From assembly GCA_018711185.1 (NCBI GenBank), contig DVIQ01000110.1:1-64000 (forward strand): a stretch of 64,000 nt of DNA, given 5' to 3'. This DNA comes from Candidatus Limivivens intestinipullorum (GTDB taxonomy: Bacteria; Bacillota; Clostridia; Lachnospirales; Lachnospiraceae). Below, one piece after another: positions 16,437 through 25,747 of this stretch (its first letter is position 1; the number at the start of each line of letters is the position of its first letter). A program made the translations under genes and the position numbers. Below the pieces are notes generated by a model. It was not told where the DNA came from. It searched no databases and saw only the letters and a program-made list of their open reading frames with translations.

Positions 16437-18233
16437 TTACTCTTTTTTCTCCTGGCACGCAAGCCTGAGTCCAAGCTCCTCAAGCTGCTTTGTGTCCACC
16501 TCGCCCGGCGCTCCGGTGAGGAGACAGGAGGCATCCTTTACCTTCGGGAAGGCGATCACCTCACGGATATTGTCCTCCTGGGCCATCAGCATAACCAGGC
16601 GGTCAAGGCCGTACGCGAGACCAGCGTGGGGCGGAACACCGTAGCGGAAAGCGTCCAGCAGGAAGCCAAACCGCTCCTGGGCCTGTTCCTTCGTAAAGCC
16701 CAGCATCTCAAACATCTTTTCCTGAATGTCGTTCTGGTGAATCCGGACGCTGCCGCCTCCCAGCTCGTTTCCGTTCAGGGTAATGTCGTAGGCCTTGGCA
16801 CGCACCGCTCCCGGATCGGTATCCAGTTTGTCCAGATCCTCGTCCATGGGCATGGTAAAGGGATGGTGCATGGCCACGAAACGGTTCTCTTCCTCTGACC
16901 ACTCAAGCAGCGGAAATTCGGTAATCCAGAGGAATTTGTACTCGTCCTTGTGAAGCAGCCCCATGTTTTTCGCAAGCTCCAGGCGCAGGGCTCCCAGAAC
17001 GGAATATACGATCTTGTTCTTGTCCGCGGCGAACAAAAGCAGATCGCCGGGCTTGCCATCCAAAGCCTTCACAATGCCGTCCAGCTCTTCCGGCGTCATA
17101 AATTTCGCAAAGGAGGATTTGTAGCTCCCGTCCTCCTGAATCGTCAGATAAGCCAGCCCCTTTGCCCCGTAGCCCTTGGCGAAATCCACCAGGGCGTCGA
17201 TCTTCTTTCTGGGCATAGAGCCCTGTCCCGGGGCGTTGATGCCGCGAACGCTTCCGCCGGCTGCCAGCGCGTTGGAGAATACGCCGAAGCCACAGTTTCT
17301 CACAATATCGGACACATCCTTCAGTTCCATCCCAAAACGGATGTCCGGCTTGTCGGATCCGTAGCGGTCCATAGCCTCCTGCCAGGTCATCCGCGGAATT
17401 GGAAGGGGAACCTCCACGCCGATGGTCTCCTTAAAGACATAGGCCAGCAGCCGCTCGTTTACGTCGATGACATCGTCGATGTCCGCGAAAGACAGCTCCA
17501 TGTCCACCTGAGTAAATTCCGGCTGACGGTCCGCCCGCAAATCCTCATCCCGGAAGCACTTGGCGATCTGGAAATACCGGTCATAGCCGGAGCACATCAA
17601 AAGCTGCTTGAAAAGCTGAGGAGACTGGGGCAGGGCGTAAAAATGTCCCTGGTGAATCCGGCTTGGCACCAGATAGTCTCTGGCTCCCTCCGGGGTGCTT
17701 TTGATCAGAATGGGAGTCTCAATTTCCAAAAAGCCCTCCGCGTCCATAAAGCGCCGCACCGCGGCAGCCACCTTGCTGCGCAGCATCAGATTCCGCTGAA
17801 GATTCGGCCGGCGCAGATCCAGATAGCGGTATTTCAGGCGAAGCTCGTCCTTCGTCTGGATATGCTCCTCGATGGGGAAGGGCGGTGTCTCGGACTCTGA
17901 AAGAATCCGAAGGCCGGTTGCCCGGATCTCCAATTCGCCTGTTTTCAGGCTCTCATTCACAGCGCCTCCGCGCTTTTCCACCCGGCCCACAACAGCCAGC
18001 ACATACTCGCTGCGGATTTTTCCTGCTTTTTCAAACCCTTCCGGGCCGATGTCGTTCTCATCGAAGACCACCTGCATGATCCCGGAGCGGTCCCGCAGAT
18101 CCACAAAAATCAGGCTTCCCAGATTTCTTCGTTTCTGGGCCCAGCCCATCAGGGTTACTTCTGTTCCGATGTCGGACTTTGTCACCTCCGTACATCTGTG
18201 GGTACGGTGAAGTCCTTTCATTGCTTCTGCCAT
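16437..18233 (-). CDS. aspS: Aspartyl-tRNA synthetase
   Basis: Class II synthetase that charges tRNA-Asp. The 598-residue length is the long bacterial form: N-terminal OB-fold anticodon domain (about 1-115), catalytic core with motif 2 near FRDEDLRADRQPEFTQ, the bacterial GAD insertion (about 290-420) and motif 3 GLAYGLDRLVMLM near 560. Whether it is discriminating or also makes Asp-tRNA-Asn cannot be decided here. Last gene of the apt-rel-hisS-aspS operon, 45 bases after hisS. Confidence 0.97.
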   Translation of the reverse strand: MAEAMKGLHRTHRCTEVTKSDIGTEVTLMGWAQKRRNLGSLIFVDLRDRSGIMQVVFDENDIGPEGFEKAGKIRSEYVLAVVGRVEKRGGAVNESLKTGELEIRATGLRILSESETPPFPIEEHIQTKDELRLKYRYLDLRRPNLQRNLMLRSKVAAAVRRFMDAEGFLEIETPILIKSTPEGARDYLVPSRIHQGHFYALPQSPQLFKQLLMCSGYDRYFQIAKCFRDEDLRADRQPEFTQVDMELSFADIDDVIDVNERLLAYVFKETIGVEVPLPIPRMTWQEAMDRYGSDKPDIRFGMELKDVSDIVRNCGFGVFSNALAAGGSVRGINAPGQGSMPRKKIDALVDFAKGYGAKGLAYLTIQEDGSYKSSFAKFMTPEELDGIVKALDGKPGDLLLFAADKNKIVYSVLGALRLELAKNMGLLHKDEYKFLWITEFPLLEWSEEENRFVAMHHPFTMPMDEDLDKLDTDPGAVRAKAYDITLNGNELGGGSVRIHQNDIQEKMFEMLGFTKEQAQERFGFLLDAFRYGVPPHAGLAYGLDRLVMLMAQEDNIREVIAFPKVKDASCLLTGAPGEVDTKQLEELGLRLACQEKKE

Positions 18234-18278
18234 TTCCTCTATCTCCTATCCTCTATGGTTATATCATTGTCCGGGTAT

Positions 18279-19526
18279 TTACCGGAAAAACTCCCGGATC
18301 TGGGCATATCCCTCCGCTGCGAGCTGTTCCTTCTGGAACTTTTTGTTCTTTTTCATCATGTTCATGGAAACCTGCCGTCCCTGGGCGCGCTCGCTCTCCG
18401 CCTCCCGGAAGGCCTCCAGCATTTTCTCCCGGGAAATCCCTTTTTCCAGAAGATATGCGATCTTTTCACCTGCCCCTGGCACCTGGAAATCCTTTTCCAT
18501 AAGCAGCATGACAATGCGCTCAAAGCCGATGGAGAAACCGCAGGCGCAGGTCTGGGTTCCGGTAAAACGGCCGATCATCTCATCGTACCTTCCGCCTCCT
18601 CCCACGGAACCCGAAAAACCGTCGATACTGATCTCAAAAATCGGTCCTGTATAGTAGGACATCCCCCGCACAAGGGTGGGATCAAAGACAAGACGGAAGT
18701 TTGCCGTCTTCACCGCGTCCACGCTCTCGATAATCGTCACCAGATCCTGGGCGATCTTCTCGTCCAGGAAGCCGGACAGCTTTTCGCCAAGGTAACGGAT
18801 ACCGGCAAGATCCGGGGTAACATTCCGGAAAAGCTCCATATACGCGTCGATGCCCGCCTGGTCAAAGCCTTCTTCGGCCAGCTCTTTTGCTACGCCGTCC
18901 GGGCCGATTTTGTCCATCTTGTCCAGGATGATAAAGACCGTGTCAAAGCTCTCCTCGGGAAAGCCGCAGGATGCCGCCATGGCCTTTAAAATCCGGCGGT
19001 CGTTAATGCGGATCGTAAAGTCGGAGAACTTCAGCTTTCCCACCAGAGTGGAGGTAGCCAGAATCAGCTCGATCTCCGCCAGAATCGAGGGTTCTCCCAG
19101 AATATCAATATCGCACTGCATAAACTGACGGAAACGTCCCCGTTGAGGGCGGTCCGCCCTCCAGACATTTCCCATCTGCAGCGCCTTGAAAGGCGACGGC
19201 AGATTATTGGCATTATTGGCGTAGTACCGCGACAGAGGAACCGTCAGGTCATAGCGCAGACCGCCGTCCACCAGATCCGCCTCGCTTTCGGCCTCGGAAA
19301 GCTTCAGCTTTTCCCCGCGCTTTAAGATCTTAAAGATCAGCTTTTCATTTTCTCCGCCCTGCTTGCTGGAAAGATTTTCGATGTGCTCCACACCAGGGGT
19401 CTCGATGGACGAAAAGCCGAAGGAGGCGTAAGTCTCCTTAATCAGCCGGATCACATAATCCCGGATCTCCATCTCCCTGGGCAGAATATCCTTCATGCCG
19501 GTCACGGGCTTTTTCTTTAAATTCAT
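18279..19526 (-). CDS. hisS: Histidyl-tRNA synthetase
   Basis: Class II synthetase for tRNA-His. I choose the ATG at 19524-19526 (MNLKKKPVTGMKDILP), because it follows a GAGGACTTATA site and overlaps the upstream stop as TAATG; an in-frame upstream extension lacks homology. The 415 residues include motif 2 (VWRADRPQRGRFRQFMQCDID), the histidine-A signature LVRGMSYYTGPIFEI and the C-terminal motif 3 GFSIGFERI. The C-terminal anticodon-binding domain appears short and atypical. Lies between an HD-domain gene and aspS in one operon. Confidence 0.95.
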   Translation of the reverse strand: MNLKKKPVTGMKDILPREMEIRDYVIRLIKETYASFGFSSIETPGVEHIENLSSKQGGENEKLIFKILKRGEKLKLSEAESEADLVDGGLRYDLTVPLSRYYANNANNLPSPFKALQMGNVWRADRPQRGRFRQFMQCDIDILGEPSILAEIELILATSTLVGKLKFSDFTIRINDRRILKAMAASCGFPEESFDTVFIILDKMDKIGPDGVAKELAEEGFDQAGIDAYMELFRNVTPDLAGIRYLGEKLSGFLDEKIAQDLVTIIESVDAVKTANFRLVFDPTLVRGMSYYTGPIFEISIDGFSGSVGGGGRYDEMIGRFTGTQTCACGFSIGFERIVMLLMEKDFQVPGAGEKIAYLLEKGISREKMLEAFREAESERAQGRQVSMNMMKKNKKFQKEQLAAEGYAQIREFFR

Positions 19527-20128
19527 TATAAGTCCTCCTCTGAAATCTCTAAATCCTCCTGCCACGCCTTCAGCTGCTCTTCAAACCCATCCTCGTGAAT
19601 CACTCTAAGAAACGCCAGGAAAATCAGCATGTCAAAATTCTTGGCCTCGTCGATCATCAGCTCCACAGCTGTATCCACGTCAAAAGCCTCCCGGTACGGG
19701 CGCTTTGAGGTCAGGGCCGCAAAGGTATCACAGACCCTCAAAATCCTGGCCCCAAAGGGAATATCCTCCTGATAAAGGTTCGAGGGATAGCCGCTCCCAT
19801 CGTAGTTTTCATGATGATACAGGACGCTCTCCGTGATGAATTTATCATAACCGGCCTGATTCAGTATCGCGTAGCCTGTAGTGGCATGGGTGCGGACATA
19901 CTTCATTTCCTCAATGGTCAGAGGATCGCCCTTGGCGTAGATGTATTTGGCAACCTCCAGCTTTCCGATGTCATGGAGAAGCCCCGCCACCGACAAATCA
20001 TAGCAGAGCCTATCCGACAGAGCCAGTTCCTTTGCGACAAGATTGGCAAGCCTGCTGACGCAGACACCGTGAGCCAGCTCTTTTGAAAGGCTTAACTGAA
20101 GGATCTGTACTTTTTCCTTATTTCCCAT
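19526..20128 (-). CDS. HD-GYP-like phosphohydrolase
   Basis: A 200-residue single-domain protein. It has the metal-binding HD pair in GLLHDIGKLEVAKY (about 50-63), then THATTGYAIL, HHENYDGSGYP and RILRVCDTFAALTSKRPYR, the pattern of the HD-GYP branch known for cyclic di-GMP hydrolysis. The GYP element appears as GSGYP. There is no receiver or membrane domain, so the signal input is unclear. It sits in a translation/stringent-response operon between hemZ and hisS, overlapping hemZ by 11 bases and hisS by one. A role in cyclic di-GMP turnover is an inference from family; other HD substrates are possible. Confidence 0.85.
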   Translation of the reverse strand: MGNKEKVQILQLSLSKELAHGVCVSRLANLVAKELALSDRLCYDLSVAGLLHDIGKLEVAKYIYAKGDPLTIEEMKYVRTHATTGYAILNQAGYDKFITESVLYHHENYDGSGYPSNLYQEDIPFGARILRVCDTFAALTSKRPYREAFDVDTAVELMIDEAKNFDMLIFLAFLRVIHEDGFEEQLKAWQEDLEISEEDL

Positions 20129-21581
20129 ATTTCTGTAATCCCTGTCTCTTCCGTTCGATCATCTCATCAATGCGCTCAATATAGCTTTTGATGTCCTTTA
20201 CGTTTTCTATCCGGTCGATCCGGTCCGCGGCAGCAACGATTTTTGTGGAAGCGCCGGCTCCCAGGGCCAGGATGGACTGTTTTTCCTCCATAATCAGAAT
20301 ATTGTAAAGTCCTTCCTTTCCCGGCGCGGCATAGCCCACATTTTCAAAATTTCCGGCCATGTTTTTCTGCCGGTAGAGATAATAGGGAAACATTCCCGCC
20401 CGGCGGGCGTATTCCGCCGTCATATCCATAATCTGGGAGCTGTTTACAAAGGACAGCTCCCGGTACTGATCTTTGAACAGATTCAATCTCGTGGCGCGCT
20501 TCAGAGCCAGAGAGTGGACAGTCAGACTGTCCGGTCCCAGCGCCGCAATTTCCTGCATGGTGCGCTCAACCTGGGGATACGCCTCCCCCGGCAGTCCCAC
20601 GATCAGATCCATGTTTATATTGTCAAATCCAAGCTCCCTGGCAAGCAGAAAGGCTTCTTTTGTCTGTTCCACCGTATGCCGTCGGCCGATCAGGTCCAGA
20701 GTCTCCTGATTCATGGTCTGAGGATTTACGGAGATCCGGGTAACCGGATGACGTCTGAGCACTTCCAGCTTTTCCCTTGTGATACTGTCCGGACGGCCTG
20801 CTTCCACCGTGTACTCTTTCACATTTTCCAGCGGAAAATGGCCCTCGATTTCCGACAGAAGACGCTCAAGCTGCGCGGGATTTAAGGTTGTGGGAGTCCC
20901 GCCGCCAATGTAAATGGTACTCAAAGTCCTTCCCGCATACTCCTCCGCCCCGAAGGCGATTTCCTGGCACAGAGCGTCCAGATACGCGTCCACCCGGTCC
21001 TCCCATACAGAAATGGGGCTGGAACTGAAGGAACAGTACAGGCAGATGCTTGGGCAGAAAGGAATGCCCACATAAAGGCTGTAGCCGTTTTCATAGGGAA
21101 TATCCTTCAAAATCTCCCGCTCCCGGACGGCGATGGATATACCAAGGGCAGTCTTTTCCGGGCTGGTCAGATAGGTTTCCCGCATATACTGGGCAATCCA
21201 GGCAGGCTTTTTCCCCTCCTCCAAAAACGCCATGGGAATTTTGGTGGGACGGATTCCGGTCAGCGTCCCCCATGGAAGGGACTGCCCCGTACAGCGTTCC
21301 AGCATCCGGTAAAGCCGGTACTTCAGGCGATTTTTCGTTTCCTTTCGGTCCCCCGGATAATCCACCGCTTCCGTTTCCTCACTGATAAGCTGCCTGTCCC
21401 CGTTCTCCATGCGGATACGGATGGCATCGTCGCTGTAAGCCAACTGGATCCGCAGTGTATAGGTATCCTCCGTCTCCTCTTCACCGTACAGAACGGTTAC
21501 TTCTGTCCCCGGATAAAAGGCCCGGATCAGCGAATAAAGGTCATATTCAAAATCTTTTTTGTTCAGCTGTAAAATAATCAT
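20118..21581 (-). CDS. hemZ: HemZ-family radical SAM protein
   Basis: A 487-residue radical SAM enzyme of the coproporphyrinogen III dehydrogenase-like HemZ group found in Bacillota. The [4Fe-4S] ligands are C176, C180 and C183 in IPFCPSICLYCSF, followed by the YIGGGTPTTL glycine-rich SAM motif. The N-terminal about 160 residues are the HemZ-specific extension, and LPWGTLTGIRPTKIP is typical of the family. Its true substrate is uncertain in anaerobes without a haem pathway, and no other haem gene is seen in the window. Conserved neighbour of the MBL hydrolase gene and hisS. Confidence 0.93.
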   Translation of the reverse strand: MIILQLNKKDFEYDLYSLIRAFYPGTEVTVLYGEEETEDTYTLRIQLAYSDDAIRIRMENGDRQLISEETEAVDYPGDRKETKNRLKYRLYRMLERCTGQSLPWGTLTGIRPTKIPMAFLEEGKKPAWIAQYMRETYLTSPEKTALGISIAVREREILKDIPYENGYSLYVGIPFCPSICLYCSFSSSPISVWEDRVDAYLDALCQEIAFGAEEYAGRTLSTIYIGGGTPTTLNPAQLERLLSEIEGHFPLENVKEYTVEAGRPDSITREKLEVLRRHPVTRISVNPQTMNQETLDLIGRRHTVEQTKEAFLLARELGFDNINMDLIVGLPGEAYPQVERTMQEIAALGPDSLTVHSLALKRATRLNLFKDQYRELSFVNSSQIMDMTAEYARRAGMFPYYLYRQKNMAGNFENVGYAAPGKEGLYNILIMEEKQSILALGAGASTKIVAAADRIDRIENVKDIKSYIERIDEMIERKRQGLQKYGK

Positions 21582-21598
21582 TGTATTGTCCCGGATTT

Positions 21599-22228
21599 CT
21601 ATGCAAAAGGATTATAGTGCTTTTCATGGGCAATGTCCGTTTCCCCTTCGTGACCCGGATAGACGCGGGTTTCCTCCGGAATCCCGGCCAGCAGAAGCTT
21701 CACGGATCTGGAAAGGGCTCCGCCGCTGCCTGTGGGAAAGTCGCTCCGTCCCACGGATTCCCGAAACAATGTATCTCCTGAAAACAAAAGCTTCTGCTCC
21801 GGCAAATAATAACAGACGCTGCCTTTGGTGTGTCCCGGCGTGCGGATCACCCGGATCGCAAAGCCGGCCAGACTCAGAACGCTTCCGTCCTCCAAAAGTT
21901 TATCCGCCGTCAGCGTCAGCGACGAACCCCAGATACCGGAAAGGTTTTTCATGGGATCCTGCGCCACATCCTCCTCGTCTTTCCCAAGGTACACCGGAAT
22001 CTTCCAGCGTCTGCGGACGCTGTCGGCCGCTCCCATATGGTCGAAATGGCCGTGGGTCAAAAGCACGGCCACCGGTTTTCGGCCTTCCTCCAGAAGCTTC
22101 CCGGCAATCCGCTCCGAACCGGCGGCCGGATCGATGATCAGCGTTTCGCCGGTTTCCGTATTTGTCAATAAATAGCAGTTGGTGCGAAGCATCCCCAGCA
22201 CCAGACTGTCAACCTTCCAATTTTCCAT
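21599..22228 (-). CDS. MBL-fold metallo-hydrolase (glyoxalase II-like)
   Basis: A 209-residue metallo-beta-lactamase-fold hydrolase with the zinc signature THGHFDHMG, later ligands in TPGHTKGSVCYY, FSGDTLFRESVGRSD and VYPGHEGETDIAHEK. This resembles the YcbL/glyoxalase II-like thioester hydrolases. I choose the ATG at 22226-22228, because a GGAGG site lies six bases upstream; the ATG two codons earlier would almost touch that site. It lies between rel and hemZ, its usual place in Clostridia operons. Physiological substrate unknown. Confidence 0.9.
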   Translation of the reverse strand: MENWKVDSLVLGMLRTNCYLLTNTETGETLIIDPAAGSERIAGKLLEEGRKPVAVLLTHGHFDHMGAADSVRRRWKIPVYLGKDEEDVAQDPMKNLSGIWGSSLTLTADKLLEDGSVLSLAGFAIRVIRTPGHTKGSVCYYLPEQKLLFSGDTLFRESVGRSDFPTGSGGALSRSVKLLLAGIPEETRVYPGHEGETDIAHEKHYNPFA

Positions 22229-22250
22229 ATCCATCCTCCGGGTTCCCGAT

Positions 22251-24551
22251 TCAGCCGGTGGTGCGCTCAATATCCACCACGCTCTCCACCTGCCGTATTT
22301 TTTCAATGAGCTGATTCAGTTCTTCCCTTCCCTGCACCTCGAAGGAAAGGGAAATCGTGGCCATCCCCTGCTTGTTCGTGCGGGTATTCACGCTTGCCAC
22401 ATCGATTTTCTTTTCGGTAAGAATTTTGACCACATCCACCAGAAGGCCTGTGCGGTTATGGCCGAAAATTTTAATCTCCGCCGTATACCGGGCGTTGGAT
22501 TCCACAGTGTCCGGCTGCTGCCACTCGGCGTCGATGAGCCGCACCCGCTCCTCATCGCTTAAATGAATAATGTTTACGCAGTCCGTCCGATGTATGGAGA
22601 CGCCTCTTCCTCTGGTAACATAGCCCACGATCTCGTCCCCCGGCACCGGCGAGCAGCACTTGGAGAACCGAACAGCCACATCGTGGATGCCTTTCACAAC
22701 AATTCCGCCTTTGGACTTGGAGATCCGGACCTTATCGTTGGCATTCGCCGCTTCGATGATCGTCTCGTCGGTGATCTCCTTCTTTTCGTGCTTATTGTAG
22801 AGCTCCAGGAGCTTGTTTACCACCTGGCCTTCCTTGAGACCGCCGTGGCCGATGGCCGCCAATGCGGCGTCCCAGTCCCGGAAACCGTACTTTCTGGTAA
22901 CGCCTTCCATGTATTCCGGCTTCAAAAGATTGCTCAGGGTAATGTTCTTTGTCTTACAGTAATTGTTCAAAAGCTCCTTGCCTTTGATGATGTTGTCTTC
23001 CTTGCGCTCGTTTTTGAACCACTGGTTGATCTTGTTCTTCGCCTGGGTACTCTTTACGATCTTCAGCCAGTCCCTGCTGGGACCTTTGGAGTTCTGAGAA
23101 GTTAAGATCTCAATCCGGTCGCCATTCTGAATCACGTAGTCGATGTTCACCAGCTTGCCGTTTACCCTGGCGCCGATCATTTTATTTCCCACGGCGCTGT
23201 GGATGCTGTAGGCGAAATCCACCGGGGTAGAACCGTTTGGCAGATTCTTTACATCCCCCGCGGGGGTAAAGCAGTATACGCTCTCCGCGAACAGATCCAG
23301 GTCGCTCTTTAGCAGGCTCATAAACTCCCGGTTATCCGACATATCCCGCTGCCACTCAAGGATCTGGCGCAGCCAGCTCAGCTTCTCCTCCTCCTGCTGG
23401 GAAACCGGCTTCTTCCCGTCCGAGGCCTCCTTATACTTCCAGTGGGCCGCGATACCGTACTCTGCCGTCCTGTGCATCTCGAAGGTCCGGATCTGAATCT
23501 CAAAGGGCTGGCCGTTGGGCCCGATCAAGGTGGTGTGCAGAGACTGGTACATATTGGGCTTTGGCATAGCGATGTAGTCTTTAAAACGCCCCGGAATGGG
23601 CTTATACATCTCGTGGATCACACCCAGGGCCGCATAGCAGTCCTTTACCGTGTCCACGATAATCCGCACCGCGAACAGGTCGTAAATCTGGTCCAGCGTC
23701 TTTTCCTGGTTTACCATTTTCTTGTAGATGCTGAAAAAATGCTTTACCCTTCCGTCGATCTGGGCTTTGATTCCGGCCTCGGCGATATGAGCCCCCACTT
23801 CCTTTACAATCTCCTGGACAAAGGCTTCCCTGGCGCTCTTGCGCAGCGCGATCTTCTCCACCAGGTCATAGTAGACCTCCGGCTCCAGATACTTCAGCGC
23901 CAGATCGTCCAGCTCCACCTTGATCTTTGAGATACCAAGCCGCTGGGCAATGGGCGCGTAGATGTCCATGGTTTCTCTGGCCTTTTCCTTCTGCTTTTCC
24001 GGCTTCATATATTTCAGCGTCCGCATGTTGTGCAGCCGGTCCGCCAGCTTAATCAGAATAACCCGGATGTCCTTTGCCATAGCCAGGAACATCTTCCTAA
24101 GGTTCTCCGCCTGAACCTCCACTTTGTCGGCGGAATAGTTCAACTGGCCCAGCTTTGTAACGCCGTCCACCAAAAGCTCGACTTCGTCCCCAAACTCCTG
24201 GCGGATCTCCTCGGAGGTCATCACCGTATCCTCCACCACGTCATGAAGAAGCCCTGCCACGATGGTTTCCTTATCCAGCTCCAAATCCGCCAGAATCAGA
24301 GCCACGCTTAAAGGATGAATGATATAAGGCTCTCCGGATTTCCGAAGCTGTCCCTCGTGGGCGTCTCTGGCAATCCGGTACGCTTTTTCAATCATGCTGA
24401 TATCCGTGGACGGATGATATTTTAAAACGCTGGAAATCAGCTCATTATACAGCACATCCGGACTGGTGAAATCCGCCATGGATTTCACGCTCGCGTCGGC
24501 CTTTTTAATTTCATTGATTTTATCGAGTTTTGCTTTTTCGTCTTTCGCCAT
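22251..24551 (-). CDS. rel: Bifunctional (p)ppGpp synthetase/hydrolase Rel
   Basis: A 766-residue long RSH enzyme controlling the stringent response. Order of parts: HD hydrolase domain (VAGLLHDVVEDT near 85 and LADRLHNMRTL near 150), synthetase domain (GRVKHFFSIYKKM, YQSLHTTLIGP, about 240-390), TGS domain (VYCFTPAGDVKNLPNGSTPVDFAYSIHS, about 415-475), helical/zinc-finger region (RFSKCCSPVPGDEI, about 635) and C-terminal ACT domain. Both catalytic domains look intact, so it should make and degrade the alarmone. It follows apt by 48 bases. Confidence 0.97.
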   Translation of the reverse strand: MAKDEKAKLDKINEIKKADASVKSMADFTSPDVLYNELISSVLKYHPSTDISMIEKAYRIARDAHEGQLRKSGEPYIIHPLSVALILADLELDKETIVAGLLHDVVEDTVMTSEEIRQEFGDEVELLVDGVTKLGQLNYSADKVEVQAENLRKMFLAMAKDIRVILIKLADRLHNMRTLKYMKPEKQKEKARETMDIYAPIAQRLGISKIKVELDDLALKYLEPEVYYDLVEKIALRKSAREAFVQEIVKEVGAHIAEAGIKAQIDGRVKHFFSIYKKMVNQEKTLDQIYDLFAVRIIVDTVKDCYAALGVIHEMYKPIPGRFKDYIAMPKPNMYQSLHTTLIGPNGQPFEIQIRTFEMHRTAEYGIAAHWKYKEASDGKKPVSQQEEEKLSWLRQILEWQRDMSDNREFMSLLKSDLDLFAESVYCFTPAGDVKNLPNGSTPVDFAYSIHSAVGNKMIGARVNGKLVNIDYVIQNGDRIEILTSQNSKGPSRDWLKIVKSTQAKNKINQWFKNERKEDNIIKGKELLNNYCKTKNITLSNLLKPEYMEGVTRKYGFRDWDAALAAIGHGGLKEGQVVNKLLELYNKHEKKEITDETIIEAANANDKVRISKSKGGIVVKGIHDVAVRFSKCCSPVPGDEIVGYVTRGRGVSIHRTDCVNIIHLSDEERVRLIDAEWQQPDTVESNARYTAEIKIFGHNRTGLLVDVVKILTEKKIDVASVNTRTNKQGMATISLSFEVQGREELNQLIEKIRQVESVVDIERTTG

Positions 24552-24598
24552 AGAATCACCGCTCCAAACTTCTGTGCAGTTATGCTGAACCGTTACCT

Positions 24599-25123
24599 CT
24601 ATTTTCCCTCGTAGCAGATCACGCTTTCCACATCATGGCCTGCCAGCGCCTTTCTGCCTTCCAGACCCGCAAGCTCCATCAGAAATACACATTTGATCAC
24701 CTTGCCGCCCAGGGTCTCCACCAGCTTCACAGCCGCCGCGGCAGTTCCTCCGGTGGCGATCAGATCGTCTACGATCACGACTTTCTGTCCCGGTTTAATC
24801 GCGTCTTTATGAATCTCCACCGTAGATGTGCCGTACTCCAGATCGTAGCTCTGGGAAATCGTCTCGCAGGGAAGCTTTCCGGGCTTCCGTACAGGAACAA
24901 ATGCCTTGTGCAGATTATATGCAAGAGGTACGCCAAACATGAAACCGCGGGACTCCGTTCCTGCAATCACATCGAAATCCAGATCCTTCACCAGATCCTG
25001 CAGGGAATCGATGGCCAGGCGAAGGCCGTCCGCATCCTGGAGAATGCTCGTCACATCACGAAAAATAACACCCGGCTCCGGAAAGTCGGGGATACTTCTT
25101 ACATACTCTTCTAATCTCTTCAT
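24599..25123 (-). CDS. apt: Adenine phosphoribosyltransferase
   Basis: Salvages adenine to AMP using PRPP. The 174-residue protein has the APRT signatures FRDVTSIL, GTESRGFMFG and the PRPP-binding loop VVIVDDLIATGGTAAAA (about 115-131). First gene of the operon that continues with rel, an arrangement common in Bacillota. ATG is preceded by GGAGGACCAAAG. Confidence 0.97.
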   Translation of the reverse strand: MKRLEEYVRSIPDFPEPGVIFRDVTSILQDADGLRLAIDSLQDLVKDLDFDVIAGTESRGFMFGVPLAYNLHKAFVPVRKPGKLPCETISQSYDLEYGTSTVEIHKDAIKPGQKVVIVDDLIATGGTAAAAVKLVETLGGKVIKCVFLMELAGLEGRKALAGHDVESVICYEGK

Positions 25124-25211
25124 CTTTGGTCCTCCATATCGTTTCTCTGCGGCCAGATAGTTTACCGCAACCTCGCGGATTCATTGAAAATTCGCTTCGC
25201 GAATGGAATCC

Positions 25212-25279
25212 GCTCACTCCTGAATCATCTTCTGACGCCCCAAACAGCAGGTGTTTGCGGCTGCTGTGAAGAATAGCCA
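25212..25279 (-). repeat. Dispersed intergenic repeat, copy 2
   Basis: Minus strand reads ...CAGCCGCAAACACCTGCT-GTTTGGGGCGTCAGAAGATGATTCAGGAGTGAGC, nearly matching 14924-14987, including the flanking GTGAGC. Hairpin arms are GCCGCAAAC and GTTTGGGGC, with one C-to-G change, so pairing is weaker than in copy 1. Confidence 0.8.
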
Positions 25280-25430
25280 AACTTTCTAAATATTCTCCCG
25301 TTTAGTATAGCATTCGAAAAACATTATTGCAATCCAAAAATACGCGCTTCCGGGCGGCGTAAGCCGTCGTTTTGCCTGATTTCCGGTAACCGTTCAGCCA
25401 AGCTGAACCGCTTCTGTTTTTTGCGAATAC

Positions 25431-25462
25431 AAAAACAGATCTGCTTACTAAACAGATCTGTC
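25431..25462 (-). terminator. Intrinsic terminator of the tRNA-Leu cluster
   Basis: Minus-strand ACAGATCTG, 9-base loop, CAGATCTGT, then TTTTTGT, just after the last tRNA. Confidence 0.85.
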
Positions 25463-25470
25463 CCTTTTAT

Positions 25471-25553
25471 GCGGAAGGCGGGACTTGAACCCGCACGATA
25501 TTGCTACCACAGGCACCTGAAGCCTGCGCGTCTGCCAATTCCGCCACTTCCGC
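25471..25553 (-). tRNA. tRNA-Leu (anticodon CAG), copy 2
   Basis: An 83-base cloverleaf with acceptor stem GCGGAAG/CTTCCGC, D-arm GAATTGGCAGAC, anticodon stem CAGGC/GCCTG around loop TTCAGGT (anticodon CAG), a long variable arm as expected for leucine, and GGTTCAAGTCC T-arm. No encoded CCA. Identical to the copy at 25610-25692. Confidence 0.95.
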
Positions 25554-25609
25554 GTTTGCTGTACTGAAACAGCTATGTAATTTTTGCACCGCACTGCTTT
25601 TCTTTGAGT

Positions 25610-25692
25610 GCGGAAGGCGGGACTTGAACCCGCACGATATTGCTACCACAGGCACCTGAAGCCTGCGCGTCTGCCAATTCCGCCACTTCCGC
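25610..25692 (-). tRNA. tRNA-Leu (anticodon CAG), copy 1
   Basis: Identical in sequence to 25471-25553, separated from it by 56 bases. Class II tRNA with long variable arm; reads CUG codons. Confidence 0.95.
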
Positions 25693-25747
25693 ATTCTCTG
25701 TACTGCAGTCAGTACCTTGCTGTTCCGCAGGTCTTTTTGAAAGACCT

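Larger units (their letters stand above)
25124..25470. other. Gap with repeat copy, imperfect palindrome and tRNA terminator
   Basis: Contains the second copy of the CAGCCGCAAACACC element, an imperfect palindrome of the GGTTCA family (near 25386-25411: CGTTCAGCCAAGCTGAACCG) and the terminator of the tRNA cluster. No gene supported; an apt promoter is not obvious. Confidence 0.6.

Noticed and set aside
16950-17900. Long plus-strand open frame opposite aspS
   Set aside because: aspS on the other strand is complete and highly conserved; the frame has no features of its own. The same applies to long antisense frames over glyA, rel, the arabinofuranosidase gene, MBOAT and the aminotransferase gene.
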